Shown piece by piece: positions 1-12,661 of a DNA stretch of 64,000 nucleotides; positions within the stretch are counted from its first letter, which is position 1, and the number at the start of each line of letters is the position of its first letter. This stretch comes from Mimachlamys varia (Eukaryota; Mollusca; Bivalvia; Pectinida; Pectinidae), in the NCBI GenBank assembly GCA_947623455.1, contig OX392532.1:48859058-48923057 (forward strand), given 5' to 3'. The notes below the pieces were generated by a model that saw nothing but the letters and a program-made list of their open reading frames with translations, searched no databases and was not told where the DNA came from. Made by a program: the position numbers and the translations under genes.

Positions 1-840
1 ATCTTTTCAAACAGACTTCTGTATCATGTTACACATACTTCTGTATCTCGTCACACCGACTTCGTTTTCACACATACTTCTGTATGTTGTCACACATATT
101 TCTGTATTTGTCACACAGACTTCTGTATCATGTCAAAGGGACTTGTGTATCGTGTCACACATATTTCTGTTTTTTTTCCACACAGACCTTAGTATTTGTT
201 CACAGAGACTTCTGTATATTTGTCACACATACTTCTGTATCTTGTCACATGGACATGTGTATCGTGTCACACATATTTTTGTATCTCGTTACACATCCTT
301 CTGTATCTCGTCACACAGCTTTCTGTATCTTGTCACACAAATACTTCTATTTCTCGTTACACAGACTTCTGTTTCTCGTCACAAAAACTTCTGTATCTTG
401 TCACACGGACTTCTTTATTTTTTAAAACAGACTTCTGTATCATGTTACACATACTTCTGTATCTCGTCACACCGACTTCTGTATCTTTTTACATAGGTTT
501 CTTCGTTTTCACACATACTTCTGTATTTGTCACACAGACTTCTGTATCATGTCACATGGACTTGTGTATCGTGTCACACATATTTCTGGTTTTTTTTCAT
601 ACACACCTTAGTATTTGTTCACATAGATTTCTGTATATTTGTCACACATACTTCTGTATCTTGTCACATGGACTTGTGTATCGTCTCACACATATTTATG
701 TATCTCGTTACACAGCCTTCTGTAACTCGTCACACAGCTTTCTGTATCTTGTCACACAAAGACTTCTGTTTCTCGTCACACAGACTTCTGTATCTTTTCA
801 CACAGACTTCTGTATCTTTTAAAACAGACTTTTGTATCTT
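1..840 (+). repeat. Tandem pair of about 443-bp higher-order units
   Basis: The order of variant units from about 84 onward recurs from about 527 at an offset of 443 bp, close to 20 x 22 bp. Landmarks in both copies are the T-run unit (near 171 and 592), the CACATGGAC or CAAAGGGAC unit, and the CAGCTTTCTG unit. The first copy lacks about 25 bp near position 60, where GACTTC runs straight into GTTTTC; the missing piece is flanked by CTTC, as expected of a slippage or short-homology deletion. This is a diverged relative of the exact 440-bp repeats at 26.2, 45.1 and 49.0 kb. Confidence 0.75.
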
Positions 841-1754
841 GTCACACATATTTCTGTATCTTGTCACACAGACTTCTGTATCTTGTCACGCAGAATTCCT
901 CATTGTCACACAGACTTCTGTATCTTGTCACACATATTTCTGTATCTTGTCACACAGACTTCTGTAATTCGTCACACAGACTTCTGTATCTTGTCACACA
1001 TATTTCTGTATCTTGTCACACAGACTTCTTCATATTCACACAGACTTCTTCATAGTCACCACAAAGACTTCTTTATAGTCACACAAACCTCGGTATTTGT
1101 TCACACAGACTTTTGCATCTTGTTACACGGACTTCTGTGTCTCGTCACACGGACCTCTGTATCTTGGCACGCAGACTTCTGTATCTCGTCGCACAGACTT
1201 CTGTATGTTGTCACACATACTTCTGTTTCTTGTCACTCGGACTTTTGTATGTTGTCACACATAATTCTTTATTGTCAAACAGAATTCTGTATTTTATCAC
1301 TCACAGACTTCTGAATCGCGTTACACACATACTTCTGTATCTCGTCACACGGACTTCTGTATCTTGTCACGCAGACTTCCTCATTGTCACACTGACGTCT
1401 GTATCTCGTCACACATACTTATGTATGTTGTCACACATACTTCTGTATGTTGTCACACAGACTTCTGTATTTGTTACACAGATTTCTGTATCTCGTCAGA
1501 CATATTTCGTCATTGTCATACAGAATTATGTATCTTTTCACACAGACTTCTTCATTGTCACACATACTTCTATGTGTTGTCACACAGACTTCTGTATTTT
1601 TCACACAGACTTTTCTATCTTGTCACACAGACTTCTGTATCTTGTCACACATACTTTTGTATTTTTCAAACAGAATTATGTATCTTGTCACACACAGACT
1701 TCTGTATTTCGTTACACAAACTTCTGTATCTTGTAACACAGACTTATGTATTTT
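841..1754 (+). repeat. Diverged partial higher-order module
   Basis: The first 180 bp are near-consensus units. Then comes a landmark box of shortened units (1021-1120) and a run of variant units matching the order seen at about 2500-3150: the CACTCGGAC unit, the CAAACAGAATTC unit, the CACTCACAGAC unit and CATATTTCGTCATTG. It differs from that region at many single bases (for example TAATTCTTTATTG in place of TATTTCTTCATTG), more than the neighbouring copies differ from each other, so it looks like an older copy. Confidence 0.6.
1021..1120 (+). repeat. Short-unit landmark box (CTTCATATTCAC ... CTTTTGCATC)
   Basis: A cluster of shortened units (CTTCATATTCAC, CTTCATAGTCACCAC, CTTTATAGTCACAC) followed by AACCTCGGTATTTG and CTTTTGCATC. 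It recurs, with small changes in the number of short units, near 1.85, 4.43, 7.02, 9.27, 10.19, 13.54, 19.20, 22.63, 23.56, 26.03, 33.46, 36.35, 38.16, 44.84, 47.96, 48.36 and 48.75 kb. Its copies vary in having one, two or three CTTCATA units. It is useful for following the modules; no function is suggested by the sequence. Confidence 0.85.
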
Positions 1755-2413
1755 GTAACACATATTTCTGTATCTTGTTACACAGACATCGGTATTTGTT
1801 CACACGAACTTCTGTATCTTGTCACACATATTTCTGTTTCTTGTCACACAGACTTCTTCATATTCACACAGACTTGTTCATAGTCACCACACAGACTTCT
1901 TTATAGTCACACAAACCTCGGTATTTGTTTACACAGACTTTTGCATCTTGTCACACATTCTTCTGTGTCTCGTCACACGGACTTCTGTATCTTGTCACGC
2001 AGACTTCTGTATCGCGTCGCACAGACTTCTGTATGTTGTCACACATATTTCTGTATTTGTCACACAGACTTCTGTATCATGTCACCTGAACTTGTATATC
2101 GTGTCACACATATTTCTGGGTTTTTCTCATACAGACCTTAGTATTTGTTTACACAGATTTCTGTATATTTGTCACACATACTTCTGTATCTTGTCACATG
2201 GACTTGTGTATCGTGTTACACATATTTTTGTATCTCGTTACACAGCCTTCTGTAACTCGTCACACAGCTTTCTGTATCTTGTCACATCTTGTCACACGGA
2301 CTTCTGTATCTTGACACGCAGACTTCCTGATTGTCACACAGACTTCTGTATCTTGTCACATATATTTCTGTATCTTGTCACACAGACTTCTGTATCTCGT
2401 TGCACATACTTCT

Positions 2414-2501
2414 GTATGTTGTCACACATACTTCTGTATGTTGTCACACATACTTCTGTATGTTGTCACACATACTTCTGTATGTTGTCACACATACTTC
2501 T
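2414..2501 (+). repeat. Homogeneous 22-bp run, four copies (variable copy number)
   Basis: Four identical units start at 2414, each GTATGTTGTC followed by ACACATACTTCT. The equivalent site has three copies at 4987-5052 (one with a G-to-A change) and 7217-7282, two at 9467-9510 and one at 15507-15528. The site is flanked each time by the same GTTTCTTGTCACTCGG sequence, so it is one locus of the higher-order unit that changes length by single-unit steps. Confidence 0.9.
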
Positions 2502-3410
2502 GTTTCTTGTCACTCGGACTTTTGTATGTTGTCACACATATTTCTTCATTGTCAAACAGAATTCTGTATTTTGTCACTCACAGACTTCTGTATCGCGTGA
2601 CACACAGACTTCTGTATCTCGTCACACTGACTTCTGTATCTTGTCACGCAGACTTCCTCATTGTCACAGTGACGTCTGTATCTCGTCACACATACTTATG
2701 TATGTTGTCACACATACTTCTGTATGTTATCACACATACTTCTGTATGTTGTCACACAGACTTCTGTATGTTGTCACACATATTTCTTCATTGGCATACA
2801 GAATTCTGTATTTTGTCACTCACAGACTTCTGTATCACGTGTCACAGATACTTCTGTAATTCGTCACACAGACTTCTGTATTTGTTACACAGACTTCTGT
2901 ATCTCGTCAGACATATTTCGTCATTGTCATACAAAATTCTGTATCTTTTCACACAGACTTCTTCATTGTCACACATACTTCTATGTGTTGTCACACAGAC
3001 TTCTGTATCTTGTCACACATATTTTTGTATTTGTCACACAGAATTATGTATCTTGTCACACACAGACTTCTGTATTTCGTCACACATATTTCTGTATCTT
3101 GTCACACAGACATCGATATTTGTTCACACAGACTTCTGTATCTTGTCACACATATTTCTGTATTTTGTCACACATACTTCTGTATCTCGTCACACGGACT
3201 TCTCTATCTTGTCACACAGACTTTTTCATAGTCACATAGACTTCTGTATCTTGTCACACAGACCTCGGTATCTTGTAACACAGACTTCTCTATCTTGTCA
3301 CACAGACTTCTGTATTTGTCACACAGGCTTCTGTATCTTGTCACACAGACCTCGGTATTTGTACACACAGACTTCTCTATCATATCACACATACTTCTGT
3401 ATCTTATCGC

Positions 3411-3417
3411 AAAAAAA
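3411..3417 (+). repeat. A-run landmark unit (first of 18 copies)
   Basis: A unit reading TTATCGC, a run of A, then GTTCTGTTTATCG stands out from the array. Copies (A-run positions): 3411-3417, 5962-5968, 8212-8218, 12485-12490, 14730-14736, 16438-16444, 18146-18152, 21580-21586, 25853-25858, 28554-28560, 30526-30531, 39544-39550, 41607-41611, 52706-52712, 54681-54686, 56655-56660, 58566-58571 and 60540-60545. Run length is 7, 6 or 5. It occurs at most once per higher-order unit, so it marks the unit spacing. It is too short and too regularly placed to be a retroposon tail. Confidence 0.93.
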
Positions 3418-4349
3418 GTTCTGTTTATCGTTACACAGATTTTTGTATCTTGTCACACAGACTTCTGTATATTTGTCAAACATACTTCTGTATCTTGTCA
3501 CACAAAGACTTCTGTTTCTCGTTACACAGACTTCTGTTTCCCGTCACACGGACTTCTGTATCTTGTCATAGATATTTCTGTATCTTGTCACACATACTTC
3601 TTCATATTCACACAGACTTCTTCATAGTCACACAAACCTCGGTATTTGTTCACACAGACTTTTGTATCTTGTCACACATACCTCTGTTTCTCGTCACACG
3701 GACTTTTTCATTGTCACACATACTTCTAAATCTTGTTACACTGACTTCTGTATTTGTCACATAGACCTAAGTATCTCGTCACACATACCTCTGTATCTTG
3801 TCATACAAACTTCTCTATCATGTCACACATACCTCTGTGTCTCGTCACACATATTGTTGTATCTTGTCAACCAGACCTCGGTATTTGTTCACACAGACTT
3901 CTGTATCTCGTCACACAGACTCCTGTATCTTATCAAACAAAGACTTCTGTTTCTCGTCACAAAGACTTCTGTATCTCGTCACACAGACTTCTGTATCTTT
4001 TCAAACAGACTTCTGTATCATGTTACACATACTTCTGTATCTCGTCACACCGACTTCTGTATCTTTTCATATAGGTTTCTTCGTTTTCACACATACTTCT
4101 GTATGCTGTCGCACATACTTCTGTATTTGTCACACTGACTTCTGTATCATATCACATGGACTTGTGCATCGTGTCACACATATTTCTGGGTTTTTTCATA
4201 CACACCTTAGTATTTGTTCACACATATTTCTGTATATTTGTCACACATACTTCTGTATCTTGTCACATGGACTTGTGTATCGTGTCACACATATTTTTGT
4301 ATCTCGTTACACAGCCTTCTGTAACTCTTCACACAGCTTTCTGTATCTT

Positions 4350-6900
4350 GTAACACATATTTCTGTATCTTGTTACACAGACATCGGTATTTGTTCACAC
4401 GAACTTCTGTATCTTGTCACACAGACTTCTTCATATTCACACAGACTTGTTCATAGTCACCACACAGACTTCTTTATAGTCACACAAACCTCGGTATTTG
4501 TTTACACAGACTTTTGCATCTTGTCACACATTCTTCTGTGTCTCGTCACACGGACTTCTGTATCTTGTCACGCAGACTTCTGTATCGCGTCGCACAGACT
4601 TCTGTATGTTGTCACACATATTTCTGTATTTGTCACACAGACTTCTGTATCATGTCACCTGAACTTGTATATCGTGTCACACATATTTCTGGGTTTTCCT
4701 CATACAGACCTTAGTATTTGTTTACACAGATTTCTGTATATTTGTCACACATACTTCTGTATCTTGTCACATGGACTTGTGTATCGTGTTACACATATTT
4801 TTGTATCTCGTTACACAGCCTTCTGTAACTCGTCACACAGCTTTCTGTATCTTGTCACATCTTGTCACACGGACTTCTGTATCTTGACACGCAGACTTCC
4901 TGATTGTCACACAGACTTCTGTATCTTGTCACATATATTTCTGTATCTTGTCACACAGACTTCTGTATCTCGTTGCACATACTTCTGTATGTTGTCACAC
5001 ATACTTCTATATGTTGTCACACATACTTCTGTATGTTGTCACACATACTTCTGTTTCTTGTCACTCGGACTTTTGTATGTTGTCACACATATTTCTTCAT
5101 TGTCAAACAGAATTCTGTATTTTGTCACTCACAGACTTCTGTATCGCGTGACACACAGACTTCTGTATCTCGTCACACTGACTTCTGTATCTTGTCACGC
5201 AGACTTCCTCATTGTCACAGTGACGTCTGTATCTCGTCACACATACTTATGTATGTTGTCACACATACTTCTGTATGTTATCACACATACTTCTGTATGT
5301 TGTCACACAGACTTCTGTATGTTGTCACACATATTTCTTCATTGGCATACAGAATTCTGTATTTTGTCACTCACAGACTTCTGTATCACGTGTCACAGAT
5401 ACTTCTGTAATTCGTCACACAGACTTCTGTATTTGTTACACAGACTTCTGTATCTCGTCAGACATATTTCGTCATTGTCATACAAAATTCTGTATCTTTT
5501 CACACAGACTTCTTCATTGTCACACATACTTCTATGTGTTGTCACACAGACTTCTGTATCTTGTCACACATATTTTTGTATTTGTCACACAGAATTATGT
5601 ATCTTGTCACACACAGACTTCTGTATTTCGTCACACATATTTCTGTATCTTGTCACACAGACATCGGTATTTGTTCACACAGACTTCTGTATCTTGTCAC
5701 ACATATTTCTGTATTTTGTCACACATACTTCTGTATCTCGTCACACGGACTTCTCTATCTTGTCACACAGACTTCTTCATAGTCACATAGACTTCTGTAT
5801 CTTGTCACACAGACCTCGGTATCTTGTAACACAGACTTCTCTATCTTGTCACACAGACTTCTGTATTTGTCACACAGGCTTCTGTATCTTGTCACACAGA
5901 CCTCGGTATTTGTACACACAGACTTCTCTATCATATCACACATACTTCTGTATCTTATCGCAAAAAAAGTTCTGTTTATCGTTACACAGATTTTTGTATC
6001 TTGTCACACAGACTTCTGTATATTTGTCAAACATACTTCTGTATCTTGTCACACAAAGACTTCTGTTTCTCGTTACACAGACTTCTGTTTCCCGTCACAC
6101 GGACTTCTGTATCTTGTCATAGATATTTCTGTATCTTGTCACACATACTTCTTCATATTCACACAGACTTCTTCATAGTCACACAAACCTCGGTATTTGT
6201 TCACACAGACTTTTGTATCTTGTCACACATACCTCTGTTTCTCGTCACACGGACTTTTTCATTGTCACACATACTTCTAAATCTTGTTACACTGACTTCT
6301 GTATTTGTCACATAGACCTAAGTATCTCGTCACACATACCTCTGTATCTTGTCATACAAACTTCTCTATCATGTCACACATACCTCTGTGTCTCGTCACA
6401 CATATTGTTGTATCTTGTCAACCAGACCTCGGTATTTGTTCACACAGACTTCTGTATCTCGTCACACAGACTCCTGTATCTTATCAAACAAAGACTTCTG
6501 TTTCTCGTCACAAAGACTTCTGTATCTCGTCACACAGACTTCTGTATCTTTTCAAACAGACTTCTGTATCATGTTACACATACTTCTGTATCTCGTCACA
6601 CCGACTTCTGTATCTTTTCATATAGGTTTCTTCGTTTTCACACATACTTCTGTATGCTGTCGCACATACTTCTGTATTTGTCACACTGACTTCTGTATCA
6701 TATCACATGGACTTGTGCATCGTGTCACACATATTTCTGGGTTTTTTCATACACACCTTAGTATTTGTTCACACATATTTCTGTATATTTGTCACACATA
6801 CTTCTGTATCTTGTCACATGGACTTGTGTATCGTGTCACACATATTTTTGTATCTCGTTACACAGCCTTCTGTAACTCGTCACACAGCTTTCTGTATCTT
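4350..6900 (+). repeat. Left-domain higher-order unit L2 (2.55 kb)
   Basis: Near-identical tandem copy of L1. It has three instead of four copies of the homogeneous GTATGTTGTCACACATAC-type unit, and lacks one unit after the CACGAACTTC landmark. The A7-run lies at 5962-5968, exactly 2,551 bp after that of L1. Single-base differences from L1 include CATCGGTATT at about 5663 where L1 has CATCGATATT at about 3112. Confidence 0.85.
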
Positions 6901-9150
6901 GTCACACATATTTCTGTATCTTGTCACACGGACTTCTGTATCTTGTCACGCAGACTTCTTCATTGTCACACGGACTTCTGTATCTTGTCACTCATATTTC
7001 TGTATCTTGTCACACAGACTTCTTCATATTCACACAGACTTCTTCATATTCACACAGACTTCTTCATAGTCACCACACAGACTTCTTTATAGTCACATTA
7101 ACCTCGGTATTTGTTCACACAGACTTTTGCATCTTGTCACACATTCTTCTGTGTCTCGTCACACGGACTTCTGTATCTTGTCACGCAGACTTCTGTATCT
7201 CGTTGCACATACTTCTGTATGTTGTCACACATACTTCTGTATGTTGTCACACATACTTCTGTATGTTGTCACACATACTTCTGTTTCTTGTCACTCGGAC
7301 TTTTGTATGTTGTCACACATATTTCTTCATTGTCAAACAGAATTCTGTATTTTGTCACTCACAGACTTCTGTATCGCGTGACACACAGACTTCTGTATCT
7401 CGTCACACTGACTTCTGTATCTTGTCACGCAGACTTCCTCATTGTCACAGTGACGTCTGTATCTCGTCACACATACTTATGTATGTTGTCACACATACTT
7501 CTGTATGTTATCACACATACTTCTGTATGTTGTCACACAGACTTCTGTATGTTGTCACACATATTTCTTCATTGGCATACAGAATTCTGTATTTTGTCAC
7601 TCACAGACTTCTGTATCACGTGTCACAGATACTTCTGTAATTCGTCACACAGACTTCTGTATTTGTTACACAGACTTCTGTATCTCGTCAGACATATTTC
7701 GTCATTGTCATACAAAATTCTGTATCTTTTCACACAGACTTCTTCATTGTCACACAGACTTCTTCATTGTCACACATACTTCTATGTGTTGTCACACAGA
7801 CTTCTGTATCTTGTCACACATATTTTTGTATTTGTCACACAGAATTATGTATCTTGTCACACACAGACTTCTGTATTTCGTCACACATATTTCTGTATCT
7901 TGTCACACAGACATCGGTATTTGTTCACACAGACTTCTGTATCTTGTCACACATATTTCTGTATTTTGTCACACATACTTCTGTATCTCGTCACACGGAC
8001 TTCTCTATCTTGTCACACAGACTTCTTCATAGTCACATAGACTTCTGTATCTTGTCACACAGACCTCGGTATCTTGTAACACAGACTTCTCTATCTTGTC
8101 ACACAGACTTCTGTATTTGTCACACAGGCTTCTGTATCTTGTCACACAGACCTCGGTATTTGTACACACAGACTTCTCTATCATATCACACATACTTCTG
8201 TATCTTATCGCAAAAAAAGTTCTGTTTATCGTTACACAGATTTTTGTATCTTGTCACACAGACTTCTGTATATTTGTCAAACATACTTCTGTATCTTGTC
8301 ACACAAAGACTTCTGTTTCTCGTTACACAGACTTCTGTTTCCCGTCACACGGACTTCTGTATCTTGTCATAGATATTTCTGTATCTTGTCACACATACTT
8401 CTTCATATTCACACAGACTTCTTCATAGTCACACAAACCTCGGTATTTGTTCACACAGACTTTTGTATCTTGTCACACATACCTCTGTTTCTCGTCACAC
8501 GGACTTTTTCATTGTCACACATACTTCTAAATCTTGTTACACTGACTTCTGTATTTGTCACATAGACCTAAGTATCTCGTCACACATACCTCTGTATCTT
8601 GTCATACAAACTTCTCTATCATGTCACACATACCTCTGTGTCTCGTCACACATATTGTTGTATCTTGTCAACCAGACCTCGGTATTTGTTCACACAGACT
8701 TCTGTATCTCGTCACACAGACTCCTGTATCTTATCAAACAAAGACTTCTGTTTCTCGTCACAAAGACTTCTGTATCTCGTCACACAGACTTCTGTATCTT
8801 TTCAAACAGACTTCTGTATCATGTTACACATACTTCTGTATCTCGTCACACCGACTTCTGTATCTTTTCATATAGGTTTCTTCGTTTTCACACATACTTC
8901 TGTATGCTGTCGCACATACTTCTGTATTTGTCACACTGACTTCTGTATCATATCACATGGACTTGTGCATCGTGTCACACATACTTCTGGGTTTTTTCAT
9001 ACACACCTTAGTATTTGTTCACACATATTTCTGTATATTTGTCACACATACTTCTGTATCTTGTCACATGGACTTGTGTATCGTGTCACACATATTTTTG
9101 TATCTCGTTACACAGCCTTCTGTAACTCGTCACACAGCTTTCTGTATCTT
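6901..9150 (+). repeat. Left-domain higher-order unit L3 (2.25 kb, shortened)
   Basis: Third tandem unit, 2,250 bp from L2 landmarks. Compared with L2 it has an internal fusion at 7186-7199, where sequence matching 4573-4586 passes into sequence matching 4956-4969 through the shared 14-mer CAGACTTCTGTATC, removing 383 bp. It also gained a duplicated 20-bp unit (CTTCATTGTCACACAGA) near 7740. The A7-run is at 8212-8218. Confidence 0.82.
7186..7199 (+). other. In-register fusion junction inside unit L3
   Basis: To the left the sequence follows L2 up to 4586; to the right it follows L2 from 4956. The 14 bp CAGACTTCTGTATC is common to both sites, so the exact crossover point lies within it. The 22-bp phase is kept. 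The simplest reading is deletion by unequal exchange or single-strand annealing between two ordinary units. Confidence 0.75.
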
Positions 9151-12100
9151 GTCACACATATTTCTGTATCTTGTCACACGGACTTCTGTATCTTGTCACG
9201 CAGACTTCTTCATTGTCACACGGACTTCTGTATCTTGTCACTCATATTTCTGTATCTTGTCACACAGACTTCTTCATATTCACACAGACTTCTTCATATT
9301 CACACAGACTTCTTCATAGTCACCACACAGACTTCTTTATAGTCACATTAACCTCGGTATTTGTTCACACAGACTTTTGCATCTTGTCACACATTCTTCT
9401 GTGTCTCGTCACACGGACTTCTGTATCTTGTCACGCAGACTTCAATATCTCGTCGCACAGACTTCTGTATGTTGTCACACATACTTCTGTATGTTGTCAC
9501 ACATACTTCTGTTTCTTGTCACTCGGACTTTTGTATGTTGTCACACATATTTCTTCATTGTCAAACAGAATTCTGTATTTTGTCACTCACAGACTTCTGT
9601 ATCGTGTTACACACAGACTTCTGTATCTCGTCACACTGACTTCTGTATCTTGTCACGCAGACTTTCTCATTGTCACACTGACTTATGTATGTTGTCACAC
9701 ATACTTCTGTATGTTGTCACACATACTTCTGTATGTTGTCACACATACTTCTGTTTCTGGTCACTCGGACTTTTGTATGTTGTCACACATATTTCTTCAA
9801 TTTCAAACAGAATTCTGTATCATGTCACATGGATTTGTGTATCGTGTCACACATATTTCTGGGTTTTTTCATACACACCTTAGTATTTGTTCACACAGAT
9901 TTCTGTATATTTGTCACACATACTTCTGTATCTTGTCACATGGACTTGTGTATCGTCTCATACATATTTTTGTATCTTGTTACACAGCCTTTTGTAACTC
10001 GTCACACAACTTTCTGTATCTTGTAACACAAAGACTTCTGTTTCTCGTTAAACAGACTTCTGTTTCCCGTCACACAGACTTCTGTATCTTGTCATACAAA
10101 GACTTCTGTATCTTGTCACGCTGACTTCCTGATTGTCACACATATTATCTGTATCTTGTCACACATATTTCTGTATCTTGTCACACATACTTCTTCATAT
10201 TCACACAGACTTCTTCATAGTCACCACACAGACTTCTTTATAGTCACACAAACCTCGGTATTTGTTCACACAGACTTTTGCATCTTGTCACACATTTTTC
10301 TGTGTCTCGTCACACGGACCTCTGTATCTTGTCACGCAGAATTCTAAATTTTGTCGCACAGACTTCTGTATGCTGTCACAAACATGCTGTATCTCGTTAC
10401 ACAGCCTTCTGTATCTCGTCAAACAGCTTTCTGTATCTTGTCACACAGCTTTCTGTATCTTGTCACACAACGACTTCTGTTTCTCGTTACCCAGACTTCT
10501 GTTTCCCGTCACATAAACTTCTGTATCTTGTCACACGGACTTCTGTATCTTTTAAAACAGACTTCTGTATCATGTTACACATACCTCTGTATCTCGTCAC
10601 ACCGACTTCTGTATCTTTTCACATAGGTTTCTTTGTTTTCACACATACTTCTGTATTTGTCATACATACTTCTGTATCATATCACATAGACTTGTGTATC
10701 GTGTCACACATATTTCTGGGTTTTTTCATACAGACCTTAGTATTTGTTCACAGAGACTTCCGTATATTTGTCACACATACTTCTGTATCTTGTCACATGG
10801 ACTTGTGTATCGTGTTACACCGACTTCTGTATCTTTTCACATAGATTTCTTCGTTTTCACACATACTTCTGTATGTTGTCACACATATTTCTGTATTTGT
10901 CACATAGACTTCTGTATCATGTCACATGGACTTGTGTATCGTGTTACACATATTTCTTTTTTTTTCACACAGACCTTAGTATTTGTTCACAGAGACTTCC
11001 GTATATTTGTCACACATACTTCTGTATCTTGTCACATGGACTTGTGTATCGTGTCACACATATTTTTGTATCTCGTTACACAGCCTTCTGTATCTCGTCA
11101 CACAGCTTTCTGTATCTTGTCACACAGCTTTCTGTATCTTGTCACACAAAGACTTCTGTTTCTCGTTATCCAGACTTCTGTTTCCCGTCACATAAACTTC
11201 TGTATCTTGTCACACCGACTTCTGTATCTTTTCACATAGGTTTCTTCGTTTTCACACATACTTCTGTATTTGTCACACAGACTTCTGTATCATATCACAT
11301 GGACTTGTGTATCCTGTCACACATATTTCTGGGTTTTTTCATACAGAACTTAGTATTTATTCACACATATTTCTGTATATTTGTCACACATACTTCTGTA
11401 TCTTGTCACATGGACTTGTGTATCGTCTCACACATATTTTTGTATCTCGTTACACAGCCTTAGGTAACTCGTCACACAGTTTTCTGTATCTTGTCACACA
11501 AAGACTTCTGTTTCCGTCACACAGACTTCTTTATCTTGTTACTCGGACTTTTGTATGTTGTCACACATATTTCTCCATTGGCATACATAATTCTGTATTT
11601 TGTCACTCACAGACTTCTGTATCGCGTGTCACACAGACTTCTGTAATTCGTCACACAGAATTCTGTATCTTTTCACACAGACTTCTTCATTGTCACACAT
11701 ACTTGTGTGTGTTGTCACACAGACTTCTCTATTTTTCACACAGACTTCTCTATCTTGTCACACAGACTTCTGTATCCTGTCACACATACTTTTATATTTG
11801 TCACACAGAATTATGTATCTTGTCACACACAGACTTCTGTATCTTGTAACACAGACTTATGTATTTTGTAACACAAATTTCTGTATCTTGTCACACAGAC
11901 ATCGGTATTTGTTCACACAGACTTCTGTATCTTGTCACACATATTTCTGTATCTTGTCAGACCTACTTCTGTATCTCGTCACACGGACCTCTGTATCTTG
12001 TCACACAGACTTCTGTATTTGTCACACAGGCTTCTGTATCTTGTCACACAGACATCGGTATTTGTACATACAGACTTCTCTATCATATCACACATACTTT

Positions 12101-12661
12101 TGTATTTCGTCACACAGATTTCTGTATCTTGTAACACAGACTTATGTATTTTGTAACACATATTTCTGTATCTTGTCATACAGACATCGGTATTTGTTCA
12201 CACAGACTTCTGTATCTTGTCACACATATTTCTGTATCTTGTCACACATACTTCTGTATCTCGTCACACGGACTTCTCTATCTTGTCACACAGACTTCTT
12301 CATAGTCACATAGACTTCTGTATCTTGTCACACAGACCTCGGTATCTTGTAACACTGACTTCTCTATCTTGTCACACAGACTTCTGTATTTGTCACACAG
12401 GCTTCTGTATCTTGTCACACAGACCTCGGTATTTGTACACCCAGACTTATCTATCATATCACACATACTTTTGTATTTTATCGCAAAAAAGTTCTGTTTA
12501 TCGTTACACAGATTTTTGTATCTTGTCACACAGACTTCTGTATATTTTTCGAACATACTTCTGTTTCTTGTCACACGGACTTCTGTATCTTCACACGCAG
12601 ACTTCCTGATTGTAACACAGACTTCTGTATCCTGTCACAGATATTTCTGTATCTTGTCACA
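8500..12661 (+). repeat. Long duplicated block, copy 1 (partner at 21.87-26.03 kb)
   Basis: Landmarks across this stretch recur at a constant offset of 13,368 bp: for example the A6-run at 12485 and 25853. No length change accumulates over more than 4 kb. The right edge is sharp: after ATATTTCTGTATCTTGTCAC at about 12,661 this copy continues with CATACTTCTTCATATTC while the partner goes on with CAGACTTCTTCATAG. The left edge is hidden because both flanks belong to the same left-domain family. It contains a segment where 239 bp separates two similar CACAGAGACTTCCG units (about 10,750 and 10,990). Confidence 0.85.
11307..11850 (+). repeat. Anchor module, copy 1
   Basis: A recognisable order of variants: GGGTTTTTTCATACAGA, TATTTATTCACA, the TTACTCGGAC unit, CTCCATTGGCATAC, the CACTCACAGAC unit, TAATTCGTCAC and CAGAATTATG. 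The same order occurs at about 24,675, 27,420, 38,717, 51,749 and 62,877. Here one unit reads CTTTAGG-like (CAGCCTTAGGTAAC), shared only with the 24.7-kb copy. Confidence 0.78.

Larger units (their letters stand above)
1755..4349 (+). repeat. Left-domain higher-order unit L1 (about 2.59 kb)
   Basis: First of three tandem HOR units. Its landmarks recur in the next unit at offsets that step from 2,595 to 2,573 to 2,551 bp; each step is exactly one 22-bp unit, so the two copies differ by whole-unit gains or losses. It starts at GTAACACATATTTC before a CACGAACTTC unit and carries the A7-run unit at 3411-3417. The + strand is open across much of it only because the repeat lacks stops. Confidence 0.85.

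Noticed and set aside
3411..3417. A-run as the poly(A) tail of a retroposon
   Set aside because: It is only 5-7 A long, sits in phase inside a satellite unit, has no adjacent non-satellite body or target-site duplication, and recurs at unit spacing.
3798..6122. 774-codon open frame on the + strand, the longest in the window
   Set aside because: It is pure satellite translation: a 22-residue repeat found equally in the other two frames. It has no domain and no codon pattern of its own, and it begins and ends at chance variants of the repeat.
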